A stretch of 64,000 nucleotides of DNA, taken from Porpolomopsis calyptriformis (taxonomy: Eukaryota; Basidiomycota; Agaricomycetes; Agaricales; Hygrophoraceae). Made by a program: the position numbers and the translations under genes. The stretch lies in contig OX621169.1 of assembly GCA_951640195.1 (NCBI GenBank), positions 186,001 to 250,000 on the forward strand, written 5' to 3'. Every line of letters starts with the position of its first letter. Positions within the stretch are counted from its first letter, which is position 1. The notes beneath the pieces were generated by a model. It was not told the DNA's origin, did no database searches, and saw nothing but the letters and a program-made list of their open reading frames with translations. Positions 11,430-23,620 of the stretch are shown one piece after another.

Positions 11430-11440
11430 TGGTTCAACCT
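11430..11440 (+). promoter_or_regulatory. Self-priming primer-binding site of element I
   Basis: tggttcaacct, two bases after the LTR, is the exact reverse complement of 11324-11334 in the LTR. This is the layout of Tf1-type elements, in which the 5' end of the RNA folds back and primes its own reverse transcription, in place of a tRNA. Confidence 0.75.
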
Positions 11441-11994
11441 CCTTAACTCACCTCTTCAACCTCACTTCTTCCAGCACTTCCTTGGAACTGCTCCTTATCA
11501 TCTTCCATGACTATTCACTAGTTGAAGACAACCTTGGATGTCCTATCCTCTTTCATTTGGAACTACTTGGAAGACCCTAACGGACGTCTCCACTGGTTTC
11601 AAGTTGACCACTACTCTGGACTACTCCACTGATCCTGCCCCACCTTACACCCCTATCCCTATCTGCCCCCCCTTCATCCACACAGCCTTCCACTGCTGAA
11701 CTGTTGATCTTGTATCCAGATTTGCTAGTGTCTGAAGTGCTCTAGATCAATCCCCACACGTGCCACTACATATCTACCTGTCTCCCAAACCAGTCACCCA
11801 CTTCCTTGCTTCATCAATCTGCATCTTTTGCCAATGTGGTACTGACCTTATCAGGGAAGTCCACATCCAAGACAATCTGCAACGACGCCACCAGGAACAA
11901 GCTCGAGGGTTAGATACGGTCTCTTGGACAATATAGAATTTGAAGACACCCCCAGCGAACCCCAACACACCCCCCCCCAACCTTTCCTACACCA

Positions 11995-12881
11995 ATGACT
12001 GATACTACCCCCAATAAGATTAAACTCACCGAGCCCTCCACCTTCGATGGTGCCCCAAAGGATTTCAGAAACTGGATGTGGCAGGTGACTATCTACCTCC
12101 GTGGCTGACAAGTTACTAGCGATGAGGAACGTATTCTTGTTACCCTTTCCTACATGAAGGAAGGGACGGCGGCAACCTGGGCTCAGCATTATGTTGATGA
12201 ATACTTCAGTGTGGTAAATGATGAAGGAGACCCCATTCCCCTTGGACCCTGGAGTACCTTTAGAGATGCCCTCACTGCGAGCTTTGCGGATCGCGTAACT
12301 GAGCGGCGGCTCATGAGGAAGTTGAGCACTGCCGACAGGATTGCCAGCGAATTGATGAATGGATCCTCAAGCTCGAGCTTCTCTTTCACAATGCTGGTCT
12401 TGAAAACTCTGATAAGGAGCAGATTCGCATCCTTGAAAAGAACACCCACCAGGCTATTATTCGCCAGGTTTACTCATCTCCTCCCCTCCCCACCATGTAC
12501 CCAGCTTACCGCGACAAGGTCATGATGATTGGATGACTCTTTGAACAGTTCCAATCCCATGAACGCTTGCAAAAGCCTATGGCTCCTACCACCTTCCATC
12601 CTACCCCCTGCCCTCCTGCTCAGAACCAAACCTCTCCAGATATTAAAACCTCCTCTGGAATTATCCATGGTGGTTGAGGTGTGCTAATGGATCTGGACAA
12701 GACGCGACAGAGTAATTGTTGCTTCAATTGTAGTGAAGTTGGACACTTCCATTGTGACTGCCCCCAGGAGAAGGTGAAGGTCAATGTTAGGGCACTTATG
12801 ATGGAGATGGATGATGATGAACTTAGTGAGCTGAATGGGCTTTTAAACCAACAGGACCAGGATTTTCACGATGGTCGGTGA
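11995..12881 (+). pseudogene. gag of element I
   Basis: Starts MTDTTPNKIKLTEPSTFDG and aligns with the gag of element F (KIKLAEPSTFNGDPKTYKDW). It has a capsid-like middle (LVTLSYMKEGTAATWAQ) and a CCHC zinc knuckle CFNCSEVGHFHCDCP (about 12718-12762), and ends DGR-stop. A frame change near 12345 and several TGA codons break it. The protein would form the RNA-packaging particle. At the 3' end the pol frame begins one base before the gag stop; element F has ATGA here, this copy GTGA. Confidence 0.88.
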
Positions 12882-15800
12882 AGACGCGTTTCCTTCATCC
12901 GACTGAATATGCTCTTTTCTTGCGTTGTTTGCAGAATGATTCGGACTTCCTCTCTACTCCCTCTATGATGCAATGTACAGTAAATGCCAATGCCAGCGTC
13001 TCTTCACCTTCTCTAACAAGTCCGAATTCAAACTCGCAACAAGCAGAAACCCTGGAATGCACCCTACCCTATCCTCTCCCCTTGTTACCCACTACTGTCG
13101 CTACTACTCTTAGATGTAACCCCCATCAAGCAATCCCCATCCTCAAGCAATGGTCTCACCCTGTACACTTCCGCGAGATGACTCAACACACTGTTGATGA
13201 AACCAATCTACTGTCCCCTGAGAATGCCATCTGTGCCGTTAACGAACTCAAGGACCCCCACGTGTTTGTTCGAGGCACCAAAGGATCCCAACTTGTTCTC
13301 AAGACCACCATTGTTACTCTTGACAATCAAGCTGAACATCAAGCAACTGCTCTGGTTGATAGTGGATGCGAAGGCTCTTGTATTGATGTGAAATATGTCT
13401 ATGACCATGACCTGCACACAGTCAAGCTTGCACGTCCAGTCCCTGTGTTAAATGCAGATAGCCAGCCTAATACTGAAGGACCGATCTCTGAAATGGTCAC
13501 TCTTGAGCTCAGGGTCGGTACCCACTGGGAGCGAATCAACTTTGGTGTCACCAACCTTGGCAAAGGACAGATCTTCCTCGGTCATGATTGGCTCAAGATT
13601 CACAACCCCTTAGTGGACTGGAAGAAAGGAACCCTCATCTTTGACAGATGCCCTTCTGACTGTAACCCCCATATTGATTCTTGCAGCTTGAATGCTCTCA
13701 CTCTTGAGGAGGGAGATCACATCCTCATAGTGGACCCTACCCCTGCAATCAATATCTGCCTCCTCACAACTAAGTCCCAAGAACTCGCAATCAAAGCGTA
13801 TGAGGCTCAGGACAAGACTGCCTCCTGGAGAGAGAGAGTCCCTTCTTACCTTCATGAGTTTGAGGATGTATTCACCAAGGAAGAGTTTGATGAACTTCCA
13901 CCTCATCATCCCTGGGATCATGCCATTGAACTTCTACCTGGAACTGAAGAAGTACTTGACTGCAAGATCTACCCACTTAGTGTGGATGAACGAGCTCAAC
14001 TCGATGAATTCCTTGATGAAAACCTCCAGACTGGACGAATCTGACCCTCCATCTCCCCTATTGCCTCCCCCTTCTTCTTCATCAAGAAAAAAGATGGAAG
14101 ACTCTGGCCTATACAAGACTACCGCAAGCTTAATGAAATTACTGTCAAGAACCGGTATCCTCTCCCTTTAATCACAGAATTGATTGACACACTACAGAAT
14201 GCCCATTATTTCACCAAGCTAGATATACGCTGGGGCTACAACAATGTCCGGATCAGGGAGGGGGATGAATTCAAGGCAGCCTTTCATACCAATCACGGTT
14301 ACTTCGAACCCCTTGTTATGTTCTTCGGTCTCACAAATTCCCCTGCCACCTTTCAAAATATGATGAATGACATCTTCCATGTCCAAATCCGCCAAGGTCA
14401 TGTCCTAATCTACATTGACGACATCCTCATCTTCGACAGAGATCTTGATACGCATCACAAACATGTCTATGAAGTAATGTCCCTTCTTCGTAAACACAAG
14501 CTCTACCTCAAGCCGGAGAAGTGTGACTTTGACCAGAATAAAGTGGAGTACCTTGGTGTCATCATTTCTGAAGGAAAAGTCAAGATGGACCCGATCAAGG
14601 TCAAGGGAATCTCTGAATGGCCAATCCCCCAATGCAAACATGATGTTCAGTCCTTCCTCAGGTTCTGTAACTTCTACCAACGTTTTATCCACCACTTTGC
14701 TGGAATTGCCCAACCTCTTAACACCCTTACTGGAAGTGTTCCTTTTGACTGGACTCAAGACTGCCAGAATGCTTTTGACCAACTCAAGACTCTCATTACC
14801 ACTTCTCCAATTCTCTCTATTGCTAATGACCAGGACCCTTTCCATGTAGAGACCAATGCTTCAGACTATGCCATAGGTGCTGTTCTCTCCCAACAACAGG
14901 ACAACATTTGGAAACCAATTGGCTTCATCTCGAAATCTCTCACCCCTACGGAACGAAATTATCAGATCTATGACTGCGAATTACTTGCTGTGATGATTGC
15001 GCTCCAGGAATTCTGCTAACATTTAATATCGGCTAAGCAAGATTTCGAGATCTGGACAGATCATGCTAATCTCCAATACTTCAAAAAGCCTCAAAAGCTC
15101 AACAAACGACAGGCCTATTGGCTCACAGAGCTACAAGATTATCACTTCACGCTTCACCACATCCTGGGGAAATCAAACTCCAAGGCTGATATCCTGTCGA
15201 GATGACCAGGATTTGAAAGGGGGATGGATGACAATAATGACACCATTTTACTCACAGATAATCTCTTCTCACCTTTCGACACTCTCCCTTGCGAACCCCT
15301 AGGCCCTGTCCCAGAAGAAAACAAACTCAATCTACGGCAAGTCCAACATGATATTAAGCCTGTCGACTTCCATTCCCGAATTGTCCAAGCTCACAACAAC
15401 CTGGACAAGACTATCATGCTTGTTTCAGAAAGGGATCAAAACTGGGAAACCTCTAATGATGGTGTCTGTACCTTCAAGAATCGGATTTATGTCCCCATTG
15501 ACAAAACCCTCTATGGTGACATCATCTCTCAGTATCATGACACCCCACTCTCTGGACACTATAGCTGGTACAAGACTGCTGAAGGTGTCCTTCGAGACTA
15601 CTGGTGGCCCACGCTTCAATGAGATGTTGCAACCTATGTCGCTGGATGCGAAACCTGTCAAAGGACCAAAGCCTCTCGTCTCCCTACCAAGACCCTACTC
15701 CACCCCTTTGAACCACCAATGCAACCTTGGGAAATGATTACGGTCAACCTCGTAGGCCCCATACCAGAGTGTCAAGGCTATAACACTGTCCTTACCATCG

Positions 15801-17224
15801 TTGACTGGTTCACAAAGGCTGTCAAGTTCGAACCAACCCATATTGAACTCAATTCTGAAGGCTTTGCCAAAATCATTCAAGACCGTGTTATCCGAGACCA
15901 TGGACTCCCCAAACGAATCATCCATGATCGTGACCCTAGATTTGTATCAAAGTATATGACCGACCTCTTTCGCCTTCTTAGAACCTCCCAAAACATCTCC
16001 ACTGCCTACCATCCCCAAACTGACGGTCAGACTGAACGGATGAATCAGATGCTTGAACAGTATCTCCGTATCTTTATCAACCACTGTCAGGACAACTGGA
16101 AGGAATGGCTTACGCTAGCTGAATTTTCATACAACAACTCTATTCATGCTGCAACTCACCAAACACCATTCTTCCTCAACTATGGTCGGCACCCCTGGAA
16201 AGGAGATAGCTCCAAGAAGGAAGTCAGGAATGAATCTGCTCAAGAGTTTGCCACTTGTATGAAGAACATCTACTGTGAAGCTGAATCTGCCCTTCACCAA
16301 GCAAATGAACAGATGAAAGAAACTTATGATAGGCATGCCCGTCAAGCTGTTGAATACCAACCTGGAGACCGAGTTTACCTTGCTTCAACCAATCTTCACA
16401 CTAATCGTCCAATGAAGAAGCTTGACAACAAACGTTTTGGACCCTTCAAGATTGTTGAGAGGGTTGGTCACTCCTCTTACCGCCTTGAACTCCCTTGGCC
16501 TGGCCTTCACCCTGTGTTCAATGAATCATATCTTTCTCCATATCGTCCCCCCAAATTCCCAAACCAAAGAAAACCTCCCCCTCCGCTCCCTTTAGATATC
16601 GAAGGAGAACCTGAGTATATTGTTGAAGAAATTCGTGACTCCCATCAATGAAGAGGATGTCTCCAATACCTAGTCCATTGGAAGGGATACACCTGTGAAG
16701 AGGACACCTGGGAGCCTGAATGAAATGTCAAAAACGCCCTAGATCTAGTCAGCAAATTCCACATCGAGAATCCAAATCGCCCAGCCCCTACTAATAATAT
16801 TAGAGTGATCCAGACTGATAACTCCCCTGGAGTTGATCTAAGGCTCTATAACCCAGTCACTCATTCACCTGGTGAAGATTATTATCCACCTCAATCTAAT
16901 GACAATCTTGATGCTATTGTTCCATTGTCTCCTGACATTGTTGACTGCCTCCTTGATCTCAAGCAAGATGCCTCCGCCCTTCTCCCTATCCTCCCCCCTC
17001 AAGTTCATAGAGTTTGGGTTCATGAGTCAACCCCAGTCAATGCTGTCACAGCTGTACTTCAACTTGATGCTCAAGGCCAAACTCTCCATGCCTACCAAAT
17101 TGTGAACCCTCTTCTTGACATTAAGATCCGTAAACGATACGAGTATCAGTCCCCAATTCAACCCTGTTATGCACCCCATTGGCTCCTCCGTGATTACTCA
17201 AGACATCTCCAACATCTATTCTGA
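12878..17224 (+). pseudogene. pol of element I: protease, RT, RNase H, integrase, chromodomain
   Basis: One unbroken frame apart from about six stops, mostly TGA at 14042, near 15203, 15620, 16649 and 16721, and TAA near 15017. Protease has the motif LVDSGCEGS (near 13355). RT keeps YIDD (IYIDDILIF, near 14410). RNase H follows (NASDYAIGAVLS). Integrase has zinc ligands (CETCQRTK) and a core in which the first Asp is Asn (AAC 15746-15748, from GTC GAC), the second is intact (HDRDPRF) and the Glu is intact (QTERMNQ). The chromodomain is LQYLVHWKGYTCEEDTWEPE near 16660-16720. A C-terminal tail of about 140 residues after it is conserved with element F. Integration is disabled by the Asp loss and the stops. 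Confidence 0.92.
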
Positions 17225-17248
17225 ACATCGCGTGGACACGATTCTAAT

Positions 17249-17258
17249 GAGAGGGTGG
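17249..17258 (+). other. Polypurine tract of element I
   Basis: GAGAGGGTGG directly before the 3' LTR; primer for plus-strand synthesis. Confidence 0.75.
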
Positions 17259-17647
17259 TGTTACAATAAGTCTCTTTTTTGGTTATTATTTCCTTTCTGT
17301 GTGCCAGTTCTCTTTACTATCATTTTCGATGCTGCGATTGTCACGCTGTCACAACGTGACCGTTACCCGACCGGTTGAGTCACGGTCACAAGTGTGATGT
17401 TTGTCACTCCTTCTTATCTTTCTTATCTTATCTTTTACACTTAATCATTGCTTACACAATCGTTCCATGGATTGATTACATAATCACATTTTCGGACTCA
17501 GCTAGGATAAATATAGGCAGCTCGGAATTGCTTGTACTTCTCTAGGTTGAACCACAACTTGGACTTGCCAACTTCCTTGTTTGCATCAGCTAAGACCCAC
17601 ATTGGACCTCCCAGAGTGAAGACCTGAGTCCTGCTTCGCACCTAACA
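17259..17647 (+). repeat. 3' LTR of element I
   Basis: 389 bp, nearly identical to the 5' LTR; differences seen are C/T or G/A only. Confidence 0.95.
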
Positions 17648-17652
17648 GGAGG

Positions 17653-17880
17653 ACTACTGGAATAAAAATGAACAGAACAACAATGAACAGAATGAAGGTT
17701 CCCTGCACATGCAAGACACTAATACCCACACCCAATCTCAAACTACCTACTAGTGCACCTAACACTATCCACCCAATGACAGGAGCGAGGGCTTATCAAG
17801 GCTGAGCAGTCCTGCTCCTTTAGAACCACAACCTGCTGTAAAGCGAAAGCAAGGTTCTCACAAGGCTCCATGGGCACCTC
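17653..17880 (+). pseudogene. DUF6698-like host gene, 3' remainder
   Basis: Removing element I with one duplication joins the upstream frame to DYWNKNEQNNNEQNEGSLH, which runs to TAG at about 17753. A further basic stretch (PAVKRKQGSHKAPWAP, about 17830-17880) follows in another frame. It is hydrophilic and Asn/Gln rich, with no fold recognised. Confidence 0.45.
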
Positions 17881-18126
17881 AGGGCAAGAGCCAAAGGAAG
17901 AAATAGAAACCAAAGTAAGTGCTCCACTCAATTGCCTCTATGATTTCTCACTAGAATTGGCTTGTACAGCACTTACAGAAATTGGCCCTCATGGCAGCCT
18001 GTATCTTATACTGCCATCCCCATCCCTGTGTTATCTTTTTCATAGGTCAGCCTATCATTTTTCTCTATCTAACTGTCATAAATCCCAAACCTAACACCCT
18101 GCACCATCTGAACACACTTGTTTCAT

Positions 18127-18296
18127 GCACCTTTGGATGATGTTATATCATCTTGTGCAATCTGAGTGTACTCATCCTGTGCACCTTTGGATGATATTAT
18201 ATCATCTTGCACAATCTGAGTATACTCATCCTGCGCACCTTTGGATGATGTCATATCATCTTGCGCAATCCAAGTGTACTCATCCTGCACACCTAT
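18127..18296 (+). repeat. Minisatellite, about 54 bp x 3
   Basis: Three head-to-tail copies beginning near 18127, 18180 and 18234. Each holds the partly palindromic ggatgatgttatatcatc and ends with ctcatcct. The repeats differ by a few transitions. The sequence between here and 18600 shows no gene. Confidence 0.8.
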
Positions 18297-18599
18297 TACA
18301 GTTTATATAACAAACCACTAAACCAAAGATAACTCAAGATCTACTGATCAGATTCATTCCGAAATTGGTTCATTGGAATCCCTAAATCCATGCGCCATCT
18401 GACACTTGTCCTGCGCACTCTGAGCCACTTCACTATTTGGATCATCCATAAATGGCCCCTTTCTTCCCTTTCTACCTTTCACTCTGTACAAGCCCCCTTT
18501 GAAGACTATGTTGTAGATAATTGTCCCTTACTTACAAGGTTCTTACAACCCTTAGATGTTTGTTCCCCTTAGTCCTTGATAAAACCCCTTTATTTACTA

Positions 18600-18763
18600 C
18601 ACATATATAATATATGTATTTCATAGTAGACTCTTTAGTTTTGACTTACTTGTCTACATACTGTGGTTCCGTCTTGAATCCAACAGCCTCTTTGGAATAC
18701 TTGCCAACTCTAGACTGTGTCGTGTTAGGCCCAGAGAACCCCCTTGGAACCTTGGTCCTAACA
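18600..18763 (+). repeat. 3' part of the 5' LTR of Gypsy J
   Basis: Ends GGTCCTAACA at 18763. It has a TATA-like run (18602-18615) and, after it, tagttttgactt (18636-18647), complementary to the primer site. The LTR start is not resolved. It resembles the split solo LTR at 27402-27679 / 35085-35218. Confidence 0.65.
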
Positions 18764-18765
18764 GA

Positions 18766-18777
18766 AAGTCAAAACTA
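18766..18777 (+). promoter_or_regulatory. Self-priming primer-binding site of Gypsy J
   Basis: aagtcaaaacta, two bases after the LTR end, is the exact reverse complement of LTR bases 18636-18647. Confidence 0.7.
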
Positions 18778-18831
18778 CCCCTCTCTGCCTCTAAACACCA
18801 TACGGCACAACCCTCCCTTGACTCAATTGCT

Positions 18832-20455
18832 ATGTCACAACTGGACCATATCACCACCCTCCTTAACCAAATCAATAGACAGCTTCTCACTCTTTAGCAG
18901 CATATCCCTTCCATCTCATCTCTAGATGAACACATTACTGAGCTCTCACTATAGCTTGAAGAATATAAAGCCAAGGTTATGGCTGAAGTCTCAGCTATTG
19001 AAGACCATATCCCTGGACCAGATTCCCTTCTGTTGACCACTCCCACTTCCTCTTCTGACAGGATCAAGGTAGCCAAACCTAGTGACTATGATGGCTCTCG
19101 TGACAAGTTTACTACCTTTTGTCGAGAGCTTGCCTTATATGTCACCTCTTATCCAAAGGCTACCCAAAGGGAACATGTCATTATGGCACTTTCCTTCATG
19201 AAGACTAGAACTGCAGCTACTTGGGCCAACAATTTTGTTAACAGGATAACCCGAGATGAACAAGATGGCAAGCTAACAACCTGGGTAGCCTTTGAAACAG
19301 AGTTACATTCCACCTTTGGAGACTCTGACCCTGCTGCCACAGCACAATATCAAATCAAGATGGTCAGACAAGGAGGATTGACTGTTGATGACTATATAAC
19401 CTAATTTGAACAGCACAAGTACCTCACCAGCTATGATGAAACTACCTTGATTGAGGCATTCAAAGATGGACTTAATGCCCCTCTTGTGGAGAAACTCTAT
19501 ACTCTCCCCCAGATGCCAACCACCTTACTGGACTGGAAGAAGTGGGCTCAACAACTTGATTAACAATGGAGAGAGCTCCAACTTCACCAATAACATGCTG
19601 ACTTACTAAAGGGGTTTAAGACTATTAATGGAATAGCCCCTGTCTCCCCATTCCTGAAAACCCTACTTGCCCCCTCAGCACCAAAACCCTTCACCCCACA
19701 CTTCCCACCTTGACAACACTCCTAATGAGAAGATGTCCCAATGGATCTTGATTGTACAAGACAATTTCCACCTCCTTAGAAACCAAATCCTAAGCCCTGC
19801 TTCAACTGTGGAAAGGCTGGGCATTGGACAAGAGATTACCCTTATCCTACCTCTCATGGAGAAGTCATGAGGACAACAATCAAGACCCCCAAGGAGAAAA
19901 GCATCCAGATTGTCAGGACTGACATGACTGGAAAATCTCCCTCAACTCTGAAGCCAACTGTAGCTTCTAAGGCTTCCACTCTCTCTAATAATGAGGAACA
20001 AGATATTGTTATGGCGCTGTTGCGCAAGGATTTTTAGATGGGTGCAACAACTGCCCAACTATTAGTACCAGACAACCCTGTACTACTCCCTTAAATGAAA
20101 CCCTTTCTCTGCCAAACTTGAGGACACTTGACTTTGCGCAAAAACCCCCTTTTTATAGATTTACTCTTAGAAGACTTGTACAAGGGCAACAGAGCTTCTT
20201 GGTAGAAGCAATTGTGACTATGACAGATAGTGCACAGAAGTACCCTGTAGCCTGTCTCCTTGACTGTGGCACCACTGGAAACTTTATAGACCAGAGCTGG
20301 GCCAAGTGAGTAAACTGGATGACTCTTAGGCTGGAGATGTCAATACCTGTTAGGAATGCTAATGGAACACCCAACAAAGGAGGTCCTATTGAAGAAGAAT
20401 GTGATGCCCTCCTCACCATTGGTGACCATCAAGAACAACTGACTCTTGAGGTAGT
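18832..20455 (+). pseudogene. gag-protease of Gypsy J, truncated
   Basis: Begins MSQLDHITTLLNQINRQLL, a likely coiled coil. A capsid-like part follows (IKVAKPSDYDGSRDKFTTF, ALSFMKTRTAATWANNF), then a CCHC knuckle CFNCGKAGHWTRDYP (about 19805-19850; last Cys lost). Protease follows from 20118, with CLLDCGTTGNFID where relatives have LVDSGASGNF, so the catalytic motif is damaged. The frame is cut at 20455 by the 195-bp LTR of the D family, inside the protease C-terminal region. Many stops. RT and integrase of J are not found in the window. Confidence 0.8.
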
Positions 20456-20650
20456 TGTAAGGGTTGGGGATAAGTTATCACACTTTGCTCAATACCAGGA
20501 TATGCACAGAACCAATGTATTGGGGCAATCTGGTATAAGCAGGAGTGGGATGTAAACTTATTGTTTACCTAAGCATAACCGGTACTTAAGGTATCTGGTA
20601 CAAATAAGTACAAACACACCACAGTGGCTGTATGTAATATATCTGTTACA
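20456..20650 (-). repeat. D-family 3' LTR (195 bp)
   Basis: Same as 26086-26280 and 49267-49461. A polypurine tract precedes it on the minus strand (20651-20660). Confidence 0.88.
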
Positions 20651-20796
20651 TCCTCCCCCTTTGGCTTAACTGCCGGGGTAAGTTAAGCCTGAGAGCCAGG
20701 CAGAGTATACATAAAACAATCTATATAATACATAGAGAGAACTAAGAAAAACAGAAAACTAACGCTGTAGTAATACAACTGCAGTGAAGACTACAT

Positions 20797-21848
20797 TCAT
20801 CTGTAGTCAAGCGGGATGTCAGGTATCTCTGATGTGCTATCAACACATTCCTGAAGTGAAGCTGGCTCAGGTTTGGGGATCAGCGAGCCAAGTGATACTT
20901 GCTTGCTATTGCTGCCTAGCGGCGCAGTGCTGTCTTGTGAATTGCACTGTGAACGGTGTCGCATAGTGTGGGACAAGTCCCAGCCATGGGGTGGTCCATG
21001 CTTGGCAAGCGTGTATGTGGTTTGTCCATGCTGAGTGAATGGGTTAGATGCATCAAATGTGTCTTGGGTGATTAGGCCCACAGATGGGGCAACAGACTCA
21101 TCAGTGGATGAGATATGAGATGGGGGATGTTGGCAGGGAACTAGGTATCATTTCTATTATGAAGTGACAGCGGGATGCCATCCCTTTCAAGGGTATTATG
21201 CACAGACTCTCTGTATGTCTCAAGGGTGGATAAGCCCAAGACATTACCCTGGAGGGTGTCCTTGAGCCATTGAAAGGCATATACAAAGGCATCATCCACC
21301 TGTTCAAATGTAATACCTTGTCTGGCAAAGAATGGAATGAGGGATTGTTCTATGACATTAGATGATCCAGAGTACTAGGCTAGTTCTCTGGGGGGTTCTG
21401 CAATGGACAGGTTCAATCCTGTCACAAGTGATCAATAGCGGCCAGGCATTCGAAACAGGAGGGCCACTGCTCTGATGTATTGCGACCATATCTGGTCAGC
21501 ATCTGTCAATGATCTGGCAGGAGCATGGGTCTTAGGTGACTTGGGTTTGTGTCAACTAACCAGAAGCATCCCATGGAGGCTTCGCAGTGAAGTGCTGCTA
21601 TCTCATTCAATGTGCACTCCAGGGTGTGCAGCATGGTGGTTTATATAAAACCAATGAGCCCACTCTTCCAGGGAGCTTATAGCGGTTGGCTGAGATGGGT
21701 TAATCTGTCCAGGCACAGAAGAAGTCGGCACCTGTACAGGCGCATCAGTGGAGTCACCTGAAGCCCAGGTGGGAACTCTCCAATTGATTAACATGCTGCA
21801 TTGAGCATCCATTCTGCTCTCTCAAGGAGTTGCCTGCGCTGTTGTGAC
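20797..21848 (-). pseudogene. ORF X, copy 1 (unknown, next to the D-family 3' LTR)
   Basis: A single minus-strand frame of about 345 codons is interrupted only by stop codons. It runs from VTTAQATP at the junction near 21848 through MDAQCSMLINWRVPTWASGD, EEWAHWFYINHHAAHPGV and DADQIWSQYIRAVALLFRMP to PDIPLDYR near 20807. The copy at 49.6-50.75 kb reads alike in the same place relative to the LTR, so the frame has been under selection in an active element. No RT, integrase, protease or zinc motif is visible. It looks helical and Trp/Leu-rich in the middle and polar at the C-terminus. I do not recognise the family; gag-like or accessory protein are both possible. Confidence 0.6.
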
Positions 21849-22138
21849 TATTAAGGTGCAGGGATCTCTTAGAGTGCTCAACAGAAAGAACCAAGATCCC
21901 AGCCAGAGGCTGAGGGGGGGTGTCTTTGTTGAGATTGAAACTAGGGTTACAAACTCTGACTATGCTACTTATCTAACCTGAGTTTGAAATCCATGACTCA
22001 ACTATGATCTATGGAATGGCTGACTCAGCTGCTGTGCAACTGTGGATAGTGTCATTGCCAACCGATGGCAATATCCCCTCTAATCAATGTCTGTTCTCAT
22101 TTGTTAAGGGCATTTCAGTCCTTTCATTTGGTTAAACA
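21849..22138 (-). repeat. LTR remnant related to family F
   Basis: tattaaggtgcaggg... then ggggggtgtctttgttgagattgaaact resembles the F LTR (ttaaggtgcagtgg..., ggggggtgtctatgttgag) over its first 150 bp. The end near gttaaaca (22138) is a guess. It lies exactly between ORF X and the D gag-protease, so it marks a recombination or an insertion plus deletion. Confidence 0.55.
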
Positions 22139-23620
22139 ATTTGAGCTACACTCAGTAGCATCTTTTCATTGGACCCAGTAGGGGTATTCTCTTTTATTTT
22201 CTTTGTGTTTGCATCTGAACACCTTTTTCTTGAGAACTCCTTGACAAACTCTTTTGGTTTGTTAGTTTCTATGACATCCTGTCCAGACGTCTTCCCTGCA
22301 GAACCTTTCGGTTCTGCATCTGCTAGTCATTCAGCAGACCTTTGTTCAGTTCGTTGCAGTGATTGTCTGCGCACGATTTCATCATTTTCCTCCCCTTCAG
22401 TTAGAGTGGGAGTGGCCACTCTGTGGACCATTATCTGGTTCACACTAGGCTCTAGCATAATTTCAAATTCATGCATGAACCCAATGCCAATTATAGCATC
22501 GAATCTGTTGATATTTACAATATCGAAGTAGTATTTCTTTGCGATACTTTCATACTGCATGGGACAGTAAGTACTGTAGTTAATCTGCGATCTGCTACCA
22601 CGGTATCCTAGTTGGATCAGAACAGGGTCCTTCAACTGATATATTTTCAAATTTGCAACTCTCGCAAATTCTGGGCTAATAGCATCAGAGGTGCTGCCTG
22701 TATCGAACATTACAATGGCTACAAGGCCATTTAATTCCATGTGAGCCACTAAAGGCCTTACTTTCATGCTCAGCTTTGCTGGGCAGTCCTGCTGTCTGCT
22801 GGACTTACAAACCCATGATTTGGGTTGAGTGTCCTCTTTGAACACTTGTTCGTCATTTATAGATGCCATAAATTCATGAGTAGGGTTACCCGTTTCTCTG
22901 ATTGAATGTATCTGTTTATTGATGATGTTATTGTCATCTTCCTCTTGTAAGTACTCTTCATACTCATCATATTCTTGGAGGTGATACTCTTCACCTTGTG
23001 ATGTATACTGCAATCCTTGTAAAGGATCATCCTCCTCTTCCTCAACTATGATTCTGTAGTTGTTTTGAGGCTCATCTGCCTCTTGGTCATTCTCATTGAT
23101 AGCATCTTCTGCTACCATTTTGAATGCATCCTCCCCCTCTTGGATAGCTGCTATTTGGTGCTTCCCAAAATTGGGACATTTTGGATCTGTCGCATAGTAG
23201 CCAAACTTGCCACATGCATAGCACTTCACACCAGACAATCCTCTCTGGTTTTGATTATGTGCTAGCACCTGCGGCGTCGGTCTACTTCCAGAACCACTTG
23301 GTCAATTTGGCAGTGGTCTGTAAGGCTGACGGTTGTCAGTCAGTCTATACAGTCTGTATAGACCTTGTTTGTTAGCATACTTATTGTACACTGGCTTTGA
23401 ATATGATGGCATTTCTTTATTCATCATCTGATTTGTAGGCAGCTGCATATTCGTGGTTGCCTTCGGCTGACTGGTTACTCCAGATGTCACCTCGCATCGC
23501 CCATTGTAGTGATGCTTTATTCGAATGCTCTCTTCAACACATCAAGCCACTTTGAGAATTGTATCAAGTGACGAGGTTTTGGCGGTAATGCCTTTCTAGA
23601 CAACTGTGTCGGTTATCCAT

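Larger units (their letters stand above)
11039..17647 (+). mobile_element. Complete chromovirus, family I (6609 bp)
   Basis: Two 389-bp LTRs (11039-11427 and 17259-17647) start TGTTAC and end CCTAACA. They are flanked by an exact 5-bp duplication GGAGG (11034-11038 and 17648-17652). They differ at about six positions, all transitions, so insertion is recent. Inside are a self-complementary primer site, gag, pol and a polypurine tract GAGAGGGTGG (17249-17258). It inserted into a coding exon of the DUF6698-like gene. Family F (27680-35084) is its relative in every domain. Confidence 0.96.

Noticed and set aside
11430..11440. tggttcaacct as an ordinary tRNA primer site (begins TGG)
   Set aside because: The match to the element's own LTR is exact and the same layout without TGG occurs in four other families, so self-priming is the simpler reading. 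A tRNA search would settle it.
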